64,000 nt of DNA from Agelaius tricolor (taxonomy: Eukaryota; Chordata; Aves; Passeriformes; Icteridae): the NCBI GenBank assembly GCA_023055355.1, contig JALJCS010000004.1, positions 23,629,244-23,693,243 of the forward strand. Direction: 5' to 3'. A program made the translations under genes and the position numbers. The notes under the pieces were generated by a model that did not search any database, was not told the DNA's origin, and saw only the letters and a program-made list of their open reading frames with translations. Positions 26,901 to 41,900 of this stretch are shown piece by piece. Within the stretch, counting starts at the first letter, position 1. Each line of letters starts with the position of its first letter.

Positions 26901-29900
26901 TCTGAACTAGCAAAAAAACAAGCAAGAATTTTTGTTCTTGTACACCTTAACAATTTTCTGGTTCAAAAGGTGAAAACTGTTCGAATTATCACACTATTCT
27001 ATTTTTCAGAGATTAGACTGTACAAATTAACAGTATACAAAACTTCTCCCTTTCACTTCGTGTACAAGCACACATATGTAAAAGGACACTGCATTTTGTA
27101 CGCACCGTATCAACCAGTTCTAAAGAGAATTAAAGATTCAAGTGGTATTGAAATAGTTTGTTTACTAGTAAAAGCTTTTCCAATGCATACTACTGCACTT
27201 CCTATAAGTAACCAACTGAGAAGACTAGCGCGCAACAGAATGGATAGTAAAAATAAACCTTCTACAAATGCAAAGGTGTTATAAGTTGCAAGGTACTTTT
27301 GCAATTGGTTCCAAGATGCAGGTTCTACAACCACTCCAAGTGATGATTATGGGTCTGTCACTATTCCAGTGAAGCCCACTCCTAAAATCACTAGACTAGT
27401 ATCAACCAAGCAAACACTGCAAGTAGAAAGCTAGTCATATCTTTATCATACTCCTATTTGAGCATCAAAGCAGATTTAGCACTATGTCTAACCTGCAGGC
27501 ACAGGGTGGGGGGCAAATATCTAAGGAGAACCATCCACAAATATCATAATCTTACTGCCATCTACCTTTGAAGATGTGGAAATAATGGGAGCTACAAAAC
27601 CTCTACATACACAGAAGCACAGCACAGAAAGTAGAAACCGTAATGTTCTGCACTGACAACTTGGCAGTCCCCCAGCCTAGCTTTGAAGACCAGTATTAGC
27701 TATCACAGACTGAAGAATTCTTACCTTTCCATTTATAGTGCATGTGCATATGTATAATTATTCATATTTTGAAGTTTCTAGGATGTAGGCTAGGAACTCT
27801 ACTTTAGAAACCATAGCTCTCTAGTATTTTTGTTGTGGATGGAATTTAGATAATTTTAAAGATGAAAGCGCTGACCTTTTTCTTCAAATTGCTCGTTTGG
27901 AATGCTGAAGGTCAATGGCTTAGACAGTAATCAAATTATTACAATTTTTTAAACAGAAATGTAGATGTTTTGCAGTGATGCTTAAACTTGATTTATCACA
28001 CTCGATATGTACATAGTATTTCATGGTTATGGACTGAGTTCATAACAAAACTGAACACTGCAGTTGCATCTCCTCATAAGCAATAGCAAAGCCAGCATTT
28101 AAAGAAACTAATTTGTCACCATTATGTTACAACTATATGTACATTTTAATCTTTGATTTGCTTTTAAGAAATTCACTAGTTTACACAAGACCCTAGTCTC
28201 TGTGCAGAAAAAAAATATTAAAATTGATATCAGAGAGGTAAATGTACATCCAAGCTAAAAGACTAAGACTTCAAGTATTACAGCCCAGAAAGATAACACT
28301 GATAGACTTTAAGATGAAACTGGGTATCAAAAATATAGGTAGCCCTTAGAATTACCATAAGCAGTATGTCTGTTCAACACTAGACAGAGGTATAAAACTG
28401 AAGTTTAAAAAATTGTATTTTAAAAAATTTAGTAACTGTTCTTTTATTTGACTGCATCATACTTAAAAAAATACAGTTACAGTGCAATCTCTACTTCTTT
28501 GCAATTCACAAAGTAGTGAGATGTAGAAAGAGTTGCCCTGATAACTAATTAGGGTAAAGTTCACCATTTAAATCCCTAGTTAAAATTTAAAAGTATGGGA
28601 GTTACCTCAACTACATACTTCATCAAAACCAATTGTGACATTTGATTCCCTCTAGTGGAAGAAGAGAATATTTATCAGTTCTCATTTTTCATTTAAGCAG
28701 ATACTAGGCTTTCACTAGCCTAGTCTTTTTTTTTTTTTAATGAAAACACAACTAAGTACTACTACTAGTTTTATTAAGTAGTATGCCTAAAGCCCCTTTT
28801 TCTGCAGAAGGATGTAGAGGAGTTCTCCAAAACTTGCGTACTTAAGTGAAAGTCTGGTCCTTCAGTCACATCAAGAGATATCTGGAGAGCTTTTTTTGAC
28901 AAGGAAGTAGTTTAAGGAACTCCCACCCCTTACGGTTTATTCCCACTCTGCATTCCCATCGTTGCTCTAACACAACTGGTGGTCCCATTAACTGAAAGGT
29001 CTATTACCACCAAATACACTGGACTACTTTTCAGTTGGATCAGTTCCTCAAAGCACCTCCCCTCACAAGCTACTGCACAGTAACACCTGTTGAATGACAG
29101 TCTTATGATCAGACAAATGTAAAAGGCACAAGAGAAAAAGACTGAAGCCAGAAAAGAAAAGGCTAAGTGACAGAGGGAAAAGAGACAATTCAGTGGGGCC
29201 AATTTGATAGCTTGATTCTGCCATAATGTGAAACCTGCTTTTTGTGAATGTAACAAAAACAATGGGTGAGGCACAGAATCAGGTGCAGATTGCTTAATTG
29301 GTGCTATCTGATAAGCAACCATGGCCTAAAAAAGTATTTTGGTTTTCAAATTCAGAAAGTCATGAAAATCTCGACCTTTACAAGCACACAAAAATCAAAA
29401 CTTTGCAGTAGGTTGCCAAAATTTGTGGGTTTCTCTCCAAGGAAGTTGAAATTAATCATAAATTGTCTCCTCCTTATAGCTGCCCTACATGTAGTACTAC
29501 AGCTAACACCAATGTGTTAGCTGTGGTATGGTCAATATGACATCCTAGTGGTCAGTATGACAACCCTTCCCCAGAGCACAAAACACTGCATGCCTCTGCT
29601 GTGTGTTATGAATAAAATATTCTTCCCTCTCCAAAAAGCAAGAATAAATACATCAAAGGCTTTCTGCAAGCACAGTAGTTCCTACATACAGGTTTTTGGA
29701 GCAATTTGCACATGACACAGAATTCTATGACTTCAGACAAAGGACTCTTGGTAAGTGTTGAAGCCACTACACAGCACAATGTCAATACATTGCACATTAA
29801 CAGTAAAAGTTACTATAAAACTAATTTCCAGCAACATGTGAAAACCTAGAAATTTTCCTGAACAAGAGTTCTAGGGAGAAGAAGGTCTAAAGAAAAAGTA

Positions 29901-32900
29901 TACCTCAGCTGAAAAGGCTGGGATTTATTCATGCAGTAATTGTACAGTCCTTTTGCTTTCCACAACTCTATCTGAGCCGAAATATTCCCACTACTGATAA
30001 ACCTACAGCAGGTTAACTTAACTTCACTCCTCATACACAAAGACAGGTATACAGTCCAATATTTACACATACAAACAGCATATTCACCCAGCGTGGTGCT
30101 CTGACAACAACCTGCAAATCCAGACTGACTGTAGATCTTATTTACAGAAGTAATCATTGCTTTCTCTGAACAGAATTAAAATCTTGACACTTTAGAAACA
30201 GTTAACTCATTTATTCTGCCTGAGGGTGTTACCTTATAATACTGCTAGATTACCTCAGCAGCATTACAGAGCCACTGATACATACCTTTTCTCCACCCCT
30301 TTCTTTTATAATAAGATTCCCAATCAAGATATTTGCACAAATAATCCATTTCACTACTGCTAAGTTTTTTAAGTATCAAAGTAGAAGGAATAATAAAAAG
30401 CAGATGAAAAAAGTTTACTAGGCTCAATTATAAAATGGAATTCAAACATTTTGAGCTATTTCTGTAATTATTTTTAAACAACAGTTATTTGTATATTTTA
30501 GCTCTTAGAAATAACACTAAGTTACTTTTATAAAGGAAATACTTGAAAGAAAATAACACTGATCAAAAGATCAGTGCACTATGATGCAAGAGAGAAATTA
30601 CACATACTGCAGCTGTATTAAGTTATTCTGAAATCCTGCTCCAAAACTGGTTATTTGTTTAATTACAATTTTCTGAATAAAACGTGGTTTAATTTATATA
30701 ATTTGCCTTTACGGAATCTAAGGCACTGAACATGCTTCTTACCTGTAACTGTTGATATTGTGCTACATCAGCCTTATCAAATGATTTTGACAAACCAGTC
30801 TGCTGGACAACATTCTCTAAATCTTCTGTGTCTTCAGTTTCAGATGTAGAAGCACGTTCTAGTGTCACTTTCACAGGTACAGCTGTCTAGTTACACCAGA
30901 AAAGAAAACCATGCCCACTCATAGCATTACAATGTTTAGCAAAAATCAAAGATTAAATCATATCAAAAGCTTAATTTAAAGACAGTTGTTTCCCAGAGTC
31001 CTTTACAATGTATACACATTGCCCAGCCATACATCTATGAAATAAATTTGCATAAAACAGTATTAAAAAAAAACCAATCCTATGTGTGCCTATGTTGAGT
31101 ATTTGTGGAGAGGATTTAGCAGCAGAGTCAGCCCCTGCAAGGCATAGCCAGGACTGCCCCATACAGGACACAGCCAGTCTCAGCTGACCCTTTGCAAGGC
31201 ATAAAATGCCAGACAGGCACAAGAGGTGGGAACAAAAAGAGTGAGAAAAAGCAGAGGGAACATAAGGCTGGGAGCAGGAAAAGGGGTTCCATGGTGGAGC
31301 CAATACCCTCATTACAGCCAGGGAAGACCTGTGTCAGAGCAGAGGGATGGGTCAAAAGAGCTGCTGCCCACAGGCATCCTATGATACCCATGTTTTCCCA
31401 AAGGACTGCAGTCCATGGGAAGCCTACACCAGAGCAGAGGATAACTGGTGGCTTCTGCAGCCATCAGATCCTTCTGTGATGGAAATGAGATACAAAGGAG
31501 AAGGAAGAAAGATGGGGTTTTTCTTCTCCTGGTAGAGCAGCTCACAAAGAAGTACAAAAATAAGCATATAATCCAAATCCAAGACAGGAAAGATGGTGCA
31601 GAAAGTGTTCAGAGAAAAATGCTCTTGGTTATTCCTATTGCCTATGGAGGGATTGTGCCTATACTCCAACTCAGCCAGCTCCTAAGACTAAGAACCCAAA
31701 AGATACAGAGATAGAAATTGAAGTAAACTAAGTATCAAAGAAGATTCAACCAAAGGCTGATGTAAACTACTTTGTTTTTTACTCCTATGAGTGACAATCT
31801 TTAAAAGTATGTTCCAGTCTTAGCTTTCAGACAACGAGAATCTCTTGAGAACATTTTCCTCTTTTTTCAGGCAGCTACCCATTAAAATAAAACCAGTGTG
31901 TGAGAGAAACAGTACCTGAATCTTCAATGGCAATTCCCCAGCACAATCCGCTGCCCTGCCTCTGAAGTTCAGAAAAAAAAAAATCAAAACCATACTTTTG
32001 AGGAAAGTTTATAATGCTCCGAACACAAAATTTGGAAGAAATGCACAAAATACTTGGAACACAAAATTAACTCTTACTGGTGAAGCAGTAAGAGTAAATA
32101 AACAGCATCAAACACTGCACTACATCCCTTTAAGCCTCATTACACTCTTATTTCGATTAGTACTCCCTAGTTAATCATGATTTAGAGCAACACTACTGGA
32201 TGCTAACATTAATATCTTCAATAGGCATTTTGTTTAGTTAATTATTTTGAACTAAAGTCAATAGGAGAATTTGGTGTTCAGCATTTTGAAAAACAAACTT
32301 AATTACCACAGTTGCAATATAGCATTAAGTAATTTTTTTGTTTAAATAGTTATATAGTCTCCATTTTGAGAGGCCAAGATCTTGGGAATGGATTAAAAAA
32401 ACAAAAACAAACAAGAATTGTTTCAAAAGACGGCTTTCATGTGTAAGTTTTTTTCAGTTTTATTTTAATTTACCGCTCTTAGATGATCACAATAATTATG
32501 CTGGTATTGAGTGGGGTGAAGCAGAAAAAAGAGACAGGAAAATACCTAAGCACCATGAACTGGATCTCAAACCAACTATACTAAAAGTTTAGAATGCTAA
32601 CTTGCCTCTTCAGCTATGATACAGTTGATAAATCATTATTAACAAAAGAATAAGCAGAGAAAGTAGATTTGGTTGTGGTGGGGTTTTTTGCTGCATATGA
32701 ATGGCTATCATGTATTTTTGTGTATTTTAAATCCTTACTAGAGAAGAATTTATGTAAAATCCTCAAAATTTATATAAACAGAAAAAACTCTGACAACAGT
32801 TACAACATTCTGTGTGTAACTTTCAAATCATATTTTAAAAAGCTAACATTGCTCTCTACTGTATTTATCATGCAAATTTTATGGTTTAGTATTTTCTCTT

Positions 32901-35900
32901 GTACTATGAAATCCTCACCTGTATCTCCTTGCACGTTCTGCAGTCCGCCAAGGAAGGAAGCCCTTTGTGCCTGGTGGTAGTGGTTTTGGTGAGTAACTCT
33001 CTCTAACAGTAGAATTTTTTTTCCCAGGACTTACAGATTTCTTAGATGATAATCCTGAATTGAAGAGCAAGACCAGAAGAAAAGAGAATTCATAATACCT
33101 TATTATTCACATAAGAATTCACAGCTTACTGTTCATAAAATTTTCTATGTGATAAATAAGGACTGTAGGAAATCTGCCATTCAGTCTAATTTGGCTAAAA
33201 AAAAAAATCTTGATCCAAAACCTTGAGATTATAAGATGGTATACTTAACTGCTCTTAGGCTGATGCAAGACAAGCTGGATTTCAAAAAAAGGAGGCAAAG
33301 CTTTGTAGCAGAAGAGCTTTAGATGGTTTTAAACCATCCACACAAACAGTAAAGGCATCTATGTGTTTCAAATTGCCCTCTAGTGGCTTTAGAGTGAACA
33401 ACATTATTTTATTTATGGGCAAAATAATTAAAAATAAAGCTGATACTTATGCACATCACTTGTACAGGACACCAGCAATCTCTTCCCTTCAGAACAATAA
33501 TAAGAAAAAGTAGGGTTTACTGGTCTGGTATTTTGCTGTTTAAATCATACAGCATCAAAGTAGACTCAGAAAGAAACCTAATATGGATCATCATTAGAAT
33601 ATCTACCAGGAGTAATTAAACTTTTTATCAGGGCAAGGGGAGCCTCACATTCTCTCTAAGCCAGAAACTGGTAAGTCTTGAAAACTAATCATCTTATATT
33701 TCCTACAATTAAACTAGTGAGAACTCAGGTTATTGTTTTTCTGAGATCAGTACAATAACTGATTTTGCAATGGTATAGAAATGCATCACTTAGTTAATAG
33801 GATTCAAAATCTCAATTCATTCTGAACATAATAAACAGGATAGTTTTCAGCTTGACTTTGTCCTTCTCTTAAAAAAAACAATCCCAAAGCACATAAAAAC
33901 ACCATACACAACAAACAACCCCAAAACAGAGAAAAAGACAAGAAACCACAAAACCCTCCACAACCACATTTGCCAGGCATTTTTTCCTCCCATTACCACC
34001 CAGATCACTTACCTCTCTGCTTCCAGATAACTAGAGTGAAGACAAGAGACAGTGAAATGTATTACAGTGAAATTTTTAGTAGCTTACTGAAAAATGTTGA
34101 GTATCACATCTATCAGTACTTAATTATAAATATTCAAGATACCTATGTTACTATTTATAATAGGTTTACATGAAGTTAAAAAATGTCTTAGAACATTTTG
34201 TACATCAGATAAAAAATGCATATTTGCTTGTTCTGGCAGAGGACAGCCTGCTACAGAAAGGTTACAACAGCAGGAGAACTAGACAACTTACTACTGCCAA
34301 GCTTGAAAGCTTGTGGAGGCACAGAATAAATACATGCAATACTTCCACACATTTTAAAGTCAGCATATCCTACCATTTTTCCAGCCATGTATCTAGCAGC
34401 ACTAGAAACAAGAGTAAGTTTCCTACCAATGATACCAATGATAACAGAAGATGCATTATATCATTAAGAAGAAACAATTTTTTTTCTTTTTGAAGACAAA
34501 CATTCTGTAAAACACTAACATTTAGACACATCATACATTTTATTTTTTAATTTAAGCTCTTAAGCATTAAGATAAAATTTTCTAGACAAAATGTACTATA
34601 GGCAGAAAAAACAAAGAATTACCAATACGAATAGTAGCTTTTCCTTTCCGACCACTTCCTAGGACAATAGTTCTTTTCTTTGGCTTAGTTTTCAAAGCAT
34701 CTTTGGAAGACGGAGACATCAGCCACTTAAACTAGAATTTGGTTTATTTTTTAAAGAAAAAGAAATCTGTTTAGCAACTGACAGTTGAAGAGGTGCTTAT
34801 TTAAAATTAGTTTTTCAGATCTAGAGAACACTGTACTCACAGGAAACTTTATAAGATGTAAAATCAAGAAAAAACAGAAGTCTCACAAGGCCCAAATTTA
34901 AGCAGATGATAGTCTACATTACCAGAATGTGTTCCCAAAACATCACTAAAATATCCCATCCAATATTATCCTTTCTCCTGTGGAAAACAATTCTCCTTCT
35001 ATAGCAAAAATCTCCCAGCATCAACCCTATAAAGAGGCAACCCTGGCTTCTGCGCTTCATTCTCAGACAACTGGCTTGATAGGAATGACTGGCTCAGACC
35101 AAAGCTCTCCAGAATAACAAAAGCTTCCCCAATGCAATTTTGTATTGCTGATAAAGTTAGTATTTTAAAAAACACAAAATTTATTTTTATTTGCCTGTAA
35201 TGAAAATTCATCCTTACACAGTAAACGCCCCAAAATAAAATTAAAAGACAGTGATGATCAAAGGCCACAGCTGTACTTCAAACTTCACTTCCTTACAGCA
35301 ACAGTTCTATTCCTAAAGGCTCCCCTTGCCTGATAAAAAGTTTAATTACTCCTGGCAGATATTCTAAAATTACTCAGCTAAAATTACTTACTTTTCAGTG
35401 TGCATCACTAATACAGACTCTAGTGCTGGAGCAGTAAAATACAGATGACACTAACACAAAGCCTGTCTCACATGGCCCTAAACCCCACATCAGAGTAGTA
35501 GGAACAGTATGTCAGAGCTATTCCCACCTAAACCATCAGAATGATTAAAATTCCATTACTGTGCTCTAAGTTTAATTCAAATTTATCATTGCCAAGAAGA
35601 TCTTTTTCTTTTCACATTGGATACAATTAAACCTTGTATAAATTTTGCTGTGTCTCCAGGTGGGTCTGGTCCCTGCGCAAGCGAATTGATAATTTTAAAC
35701 TAAAACATGCCCAGAAAGTGTAAAATTAATTTGCAAGCTTCTAAGAGCAAAAGTAATTTTAATTTTGTTTAGCTAGACACCTAAAAGAGCAGCTTTACTA
35801 GGTTAAACCAAAAGTTCATCTAGCTAGCACATAGCCTGTCTCATCTCTGCTCTTGTTGTAAACCATCTAAGCATCCAAGTATAAAAACAGCAAAATATAA

Positions 35901-38900
35901 AACCAGTGCTCTGAAAGTATCCTGTTTTGTAGACACCTTCAATGGATTTTCCCTTGAGCTATTTATAGTCTCTCAGAAACTACACAAACTTTCATCACCT
36001 ATTACACTTGGTCATATCTATGATTACATATCTATGATTTCACTATACCACTACACAGTGCTGCTAGAATATGTAGCTTTTGTTTTAGCAAGGGCATCAA
36101 TTAGCAGTAGACAATTACTCTTGCAAACCCAAAAAAAAGGTCCAGAAGAGAATCAACTACATGCTACTGAAAAACAAACAACCACTTTTTACACAAAGCA
36201 GGATGGAAGGAAAGACAGATGTGACTAGCAGAAGAAGCAAAGCTATGTAGTAAACCAATGGAAGTATTTCTTCATCCATGTTGTTAATGAAGTATGAAGA
36301 ATTACTAGCAGTGCTAATAAAACTTAAGATACCACACTAACTGGTTGAATATAAAACTAATGTCTTGAGTCAAGTAATCTTTTAGTATATGGGAGATTTC
36401 CCAGAGTTGTTTCTTTCCATGGTCTGGCTTTCCAATTATCTTTAGCATTTCCAGGCAGATGTTATTTTCACGTGATTCCTGTGATATTTTTTAAGTTTTA
36501 ATCTCATCTGCCAAGCAGAAAGAGTACTTCTTCACAACCAACCTCAACTTCTCAAAAAAGGTCTTCTAGAGATTGAAGTAGGGAACTGTAATAATCCTCC
36601 AGAAATTCTGTACACAAATTTTCAGTTTATTAAGACAGTCTCTACACATCCACAGCTCTGTCTTTATTTAGTCTTTTCAAAAACCAAAAGAGCATTAAAT
36701 TCCAACACAAAAACTGGGATTGCTGGGACTCCTTTGAGAACTGAATCACATTTCTGTATATTTGAACACTATACCTAATCATAAACAGTCTAGATATTCA
36801 GTTTATATGCATTACTGTGAACTCTCTGTGGACAGTTAGACCAAGATGAATGGGGGTAATGTACTTTAACTGAACTCTGTTTTCATAGATGGTCTGCATT
36901 GAAAGGACAGGCCTGAGCAACTTTAAAAAATTTGGGTTACAGAAGTTAGAGACAAGAAATAAGTTCTAAAATAAATTAAGTGCTAAATTCCTAAATTGTG
37001 GTTTCCTTTACTTTTTAGTTAGAAGTTATTATTACCATGTTGACAAGGACATATGTAGTAGAAAGCCCTCCAGCAGTCCTGGAGGGACTATTTAATTTAA
37101 TATTAAATTAATATTTAATTAATATTCTATGGTAATGCCCAAATACACACACATTTCCATTTTTCTCTCCATTTAATGGATATCCAGGTTTTATTACATG
37201 TGACAGCTTTAACTCCATAAGAAATCATACATGGAAAGAAATACAGTAACATGTTCATTATAGTGGTTTTAGGTTTCCCCCGAGATAGTGGTTTTTTTCA
37301 TTTGTACTGAGTCAAACTTCTGTTTAGAACCAGAATAGCTGTTTTAGATTCATTCTGAAAAAAGTCATCCTTTAAAAAAAATAAATGCAATAGAAGCTAA
37401 AAAGAAAATCCCAAACTCACTCCAAAATGTGTAAAACACACCTCTGAGTCAGCACTGCTTCCATTCTTGAGAACTTTTTCAATTATCTTTTTCATCAGAC
37501 TATGACCTAGAATGAATTAAAACACCTTTTTAAGAATTTTCTGTAAGAGACAATTCTTTTTGTGAACAAACAGATCATTGACTAGTAAGTAGATATTACC
37601 TATCCTGGTTGTTTTCCTATGTTAAAAATGTTTAGCAAATTATCGTGGCATGTTCTTTTTTTCTTAAAAGCAGTTTACCTTTCCCCAGATAGCTACTGAA
37701 GAAGAAAAAAAACCCCAACAACCACACAAAGAGAATAAATACAGACACAGATACATACCAATTAATGGATTTTTTCTTACGTCAAGTACCACTAATGTTG
37801 TGTTAGTTTGAAGAGCATCTAATAATGACCTTGCTCCTTCATTGGATATTCCGCACTGCTGCAAATCAAGTGCTAAAATGTTTAAGGAGGCAAAAAAAAA
37901 ATCAGTGGAGGTAGTATAGCATTTAGTTAGTAATTTAATTTAATAGTTAATATCTAAAAAATTAATCCTGCTGAAAACCTCCATTTCACAGAAAATGAAG
38001 CATGAGAACTGAGGACATGATGATAACAGTCATCAAAAAAGTGTAAAAACAGGAGTATTGCTTTCAAAGAACACAACTAGAACTTTTCAAAATTAAGAAA
38101 CAGCTGTTAATATCTGCAGAGGAGGTAATATGAACCACTCTACAACCACTGTGGGCAACCTGTGGCAGTGTTCAGTCATGCTCAAAGTAAGAGGGTTTCA
38201 TCATGTTGGAGAAACCTCCAGTGTTTTCATCTCTACCCACTCCATCTTGCCTTGTCCACAGGTACCACTGGAAAGAGTCTGTCTCCATTTCCTTTACATC
38301 CTCCTTTCAGATATTTGTACACCTTGATTCCATTCTGAGCCTTCTCTTCTCCAAGCCAGAGTCCTAGCTTTCTCAGCCTTTTCTGAAATCGGAGCTGGTT
38401 TAGTCCCTTCATCTTAGAGGCAATTCACTAGACCCTCTCCAGTAGCTCCAGTTCCCTCCCGCACTGCACATTCCATGGCCTCACTTGTGCTGAGTAAAGA
38501 GGAAGAATCACCTCCCTCAACCTGCTCAAAAAGTCTTTGCTTAATGCACCCCAAACACTAATGGCGCTCTTTGCCACAAAGGCACCTCACTGTTTCATGG
38601 ACAGCTCATTGTCCACCAGGATCTGCAGCACCCTTTTTGCAAAGCTGCTTTTCAGCCACACAGCCCCTGCATGTTCTAGTGCACATATTATTCCTGTCCA
38701 AGTGCGGGACTTTGCACTTCCTTTTCTTAAACACCATGAAGTTCCCATCAGCTGATTGATCCAGCCAGCTGAGGTCCCTCTAGATGGCAGCACATCCTCG
38801 CCTTTCTAGGGATCCAAGAAAGACTGTAGTTTCCCGAGTCCTTCTTCCCAGACTTCTTGAAAATAGGCAAGACATTAGCTATCCTCCTCCAGTCCTCAGG

Positions 38901-41900
38901 CACACTCTCCCAATCACCATGATCTTTCAAAGGCTACTGAGAGTGACCTCAAAATTACATCAGCCAGCTCCCTCAGCACTTGTGAACGCATCCCATTAGG
39001 GCCTATGGATGGCTGTTTGTCCAGTGTAAGTATTCTCTAATCTGATCCTCTTCCATCAGGATGGATGTTATCTGTAGACCTGCCTCAAACTAGAAAACAA
39101 AACTATAAAACAGGTATTTTATTCCACACACAGAATGCTATGATTTACACCAGCACTATTAGTAATTTTGTATAATTACTAGGTATAGCAATACATATAC
39201 TGCAGAACAAATTTATTCTCAAAGATACTGAAGGACAATACTAAATAAAACAACAGTATTCAGATACTTCAGAAGAGGAAGAGAGATTTCTTTGGAAAAA
39301 AAACAGTACTCTTCCCAAGCTACACAGTAAGTTACTCCTCTGGCTGCAACTGTTATAACCGATAATTTTAAGTCTTCTGCCTGCCACTACTATATTTTAA
39401 GAGATGCAGTAGTGAGACACAGAGATAGTAGAAAACATATTAGTAGAGATAAAGAGATATGGAGATCCTGCTGAAATCCTTACAGCAACTAGTAACAAGC
39501 AGATATGAGGTATATCAGGAATTTGCTGGTATAGGCCAAGTTCTACATCATATGGAATATCTCAGTACATATACATTAGTGTGTCTGTAGTTACTATGTA
39601 AGGAAACTCCTGAATTACTCTGCTGCTCATTAGTAAAAGACTTAGTAATACCTTTTAGCCAAAGGTCCTCTCCTAGACAGTCTGCAAAGGCACTTGCTCC
39701 TCTATCTCCAACAAGCATGTTGCAGTTCAAAGTAATCCGCCTCAAACCTGTCATATATTCAAGGTCAGGTCTCCTGTAACGTAGGCTGTCAGCCCAAGCT
39801 TGACCATGTCTTCTTACTGCCTGGTGCTTTGCAAACAAAGAAGCTGTTAACAAGTGAAATGGCAAAGCCATAACTGAGGACATGATGACAAGCTACCTTT
39901 TTCTGTAAACCATGTTCAATGCCTTGAATGTTGGTATAAGAAATATATGCTGGTGTAAGTACACCATTCCTGAATTCAAGAAACATAACTAATTTTTAAA
40001 CCTTACTGGTAAGTCATATTTGTTGTGACTGCTCAGTTTGCAATGCAAATTATTAAACTTGGCTACAAAGTATTTTATCACCTTCTTTTGACAGACACTT
40101 TCAAGGCACATTGAATAGGAAATACATACATACACAATTTTGTGCTTTCACAGAAATCACAATTAACACTAATTAAAACACAGTACTAGGCAGAAATCTC
40201 CTGATCATTTAATCAGCAGCTTCTAAACTGTAAACTTGATTATTCTTACCCAGTGCTTCAGAATACTTGAGACATTTTTCAAAATGATTGACAATGAAAG
40301 AAGCACCCTGAAAACAGGTGTCATGTTTACAGACCTAGTCCTTATTTAAAGAAAATGCTTTATTATTTATGTTTTTTTCTAAGAAATAGCAAATTTAAAT
40401 TTTACACCAGTAAACTAAACTACTTTTGTCATACAAAGTCACACCTTTCGTAAGAACATACACTTAATTTTGGCATTCACACAAGCTCCTCACGAAGTGC
40501 CTTAACTGATTTTGGGCTTTAAAGCAGAAGTAAAAAATTAAATTTATTAAGTTCTTACAAACACTCCATTCTAAGACAGTTCATTAAATTACCTTTAATA
40601 AATTTGCTATATGTTCTGCCCCTCGCCATGTGAGGCTACATGCTGTGAAGTTAAGAAATCTGATAGTAGCTGTATTCTTTATACTCTGACAGATTGCTGA
40701 AGAAAACAAAAGTACACATGTTATCTACACACAGCATTTCCACATTATCAGAACATGCTTTTTCAGTGGCCTATTAAGAGGCAGCTTTAAGAGCCAAAAG
40801 CTTTGACAAAGAACTAGTGCTGAAATACAGAGTGTATTTTCAATACAATTAATGTGTTCTAAATTCATACATTTCTAGTGCAAATGTTCAGCAAAGAATA
40901 TCTGAAAAAGTTAGAAAATATTTGATTTCAGTTTACTTATGGAAGCTTAAACAAATCAGGAAAGGGTAAAGAAATACAAATGCTGTTTTAGATAAAAGTA
41001 TAAACATCACTAAAAAGTAGTATATATATTTACTAGCCTGAAGTGAAGAAATTCAAGTCTTTAAATGCTACTGAGTTATGCAGAATAAAGTAAAGATTGT
41101 TCTTATAATCTCCATAGACAAATTTAAAACGGGAATGGAAATACTGAAAAACTTGCGTACCTATTTGGAAACTTAAAAGAGAAAAGTATATTTACAGGTT
41201 TTGATTCTGAACTTACTTTCCAACCCTCCATCTCCAATTGGACAGTGGGCTAAAGAGACACTCTCCAGAGATGAAGCTGTGGCCAAGCCCTAAAGAATAA
41301 AACAAACAATGTTGTTATGTGGTTGAAAAGCAAAAAGAAAAAGAAAAAGAAAAAAAAAAAAAGACCAAACCACTCATTCTCTGTTCCTTACAAGAAACTC
41401 TAGTGGATTCAAACAAAGGTCAAAACCAGCAAACCTTCACCTTCAGTTTAAGCGGGTTCATTTCTTTAGCTTGCAGAGGAAGCTTGCCTGTGGGCAACCA
41501 GCAGCAACCTCCCCCCTAGAAGCCAGTCATGTGCAAACTGGAGCTTTCCAGTAACACATCTGAGGATCAATTTTTATCTCCTTGGTGTCCCACAACTTCC
41601 CTTCTACCACATACATGCACAATGGTTTCAGTTGTAAGCCTATGTCGTACGCCTCAAGCACACGGCAGAGATGTTGCTAAGATCTTTCTAGTAAGCCTTG
41701 TGCTTCTGAGACATTCAGTTAAGACCAGGTTATGCTAAAAGTCTCAGCAGAATCATTCTTTATGTATACGTAAAGACTACACAAGATATCTTTGCATGTA
41801 TTTGTTGCATGTATGTTTGTCTGCAACAAATATGCAAAGATTAGTTGCTACTATTCTCTGTTCTGGGCAATTTGTATATTTTGTACTATATGTACTATGT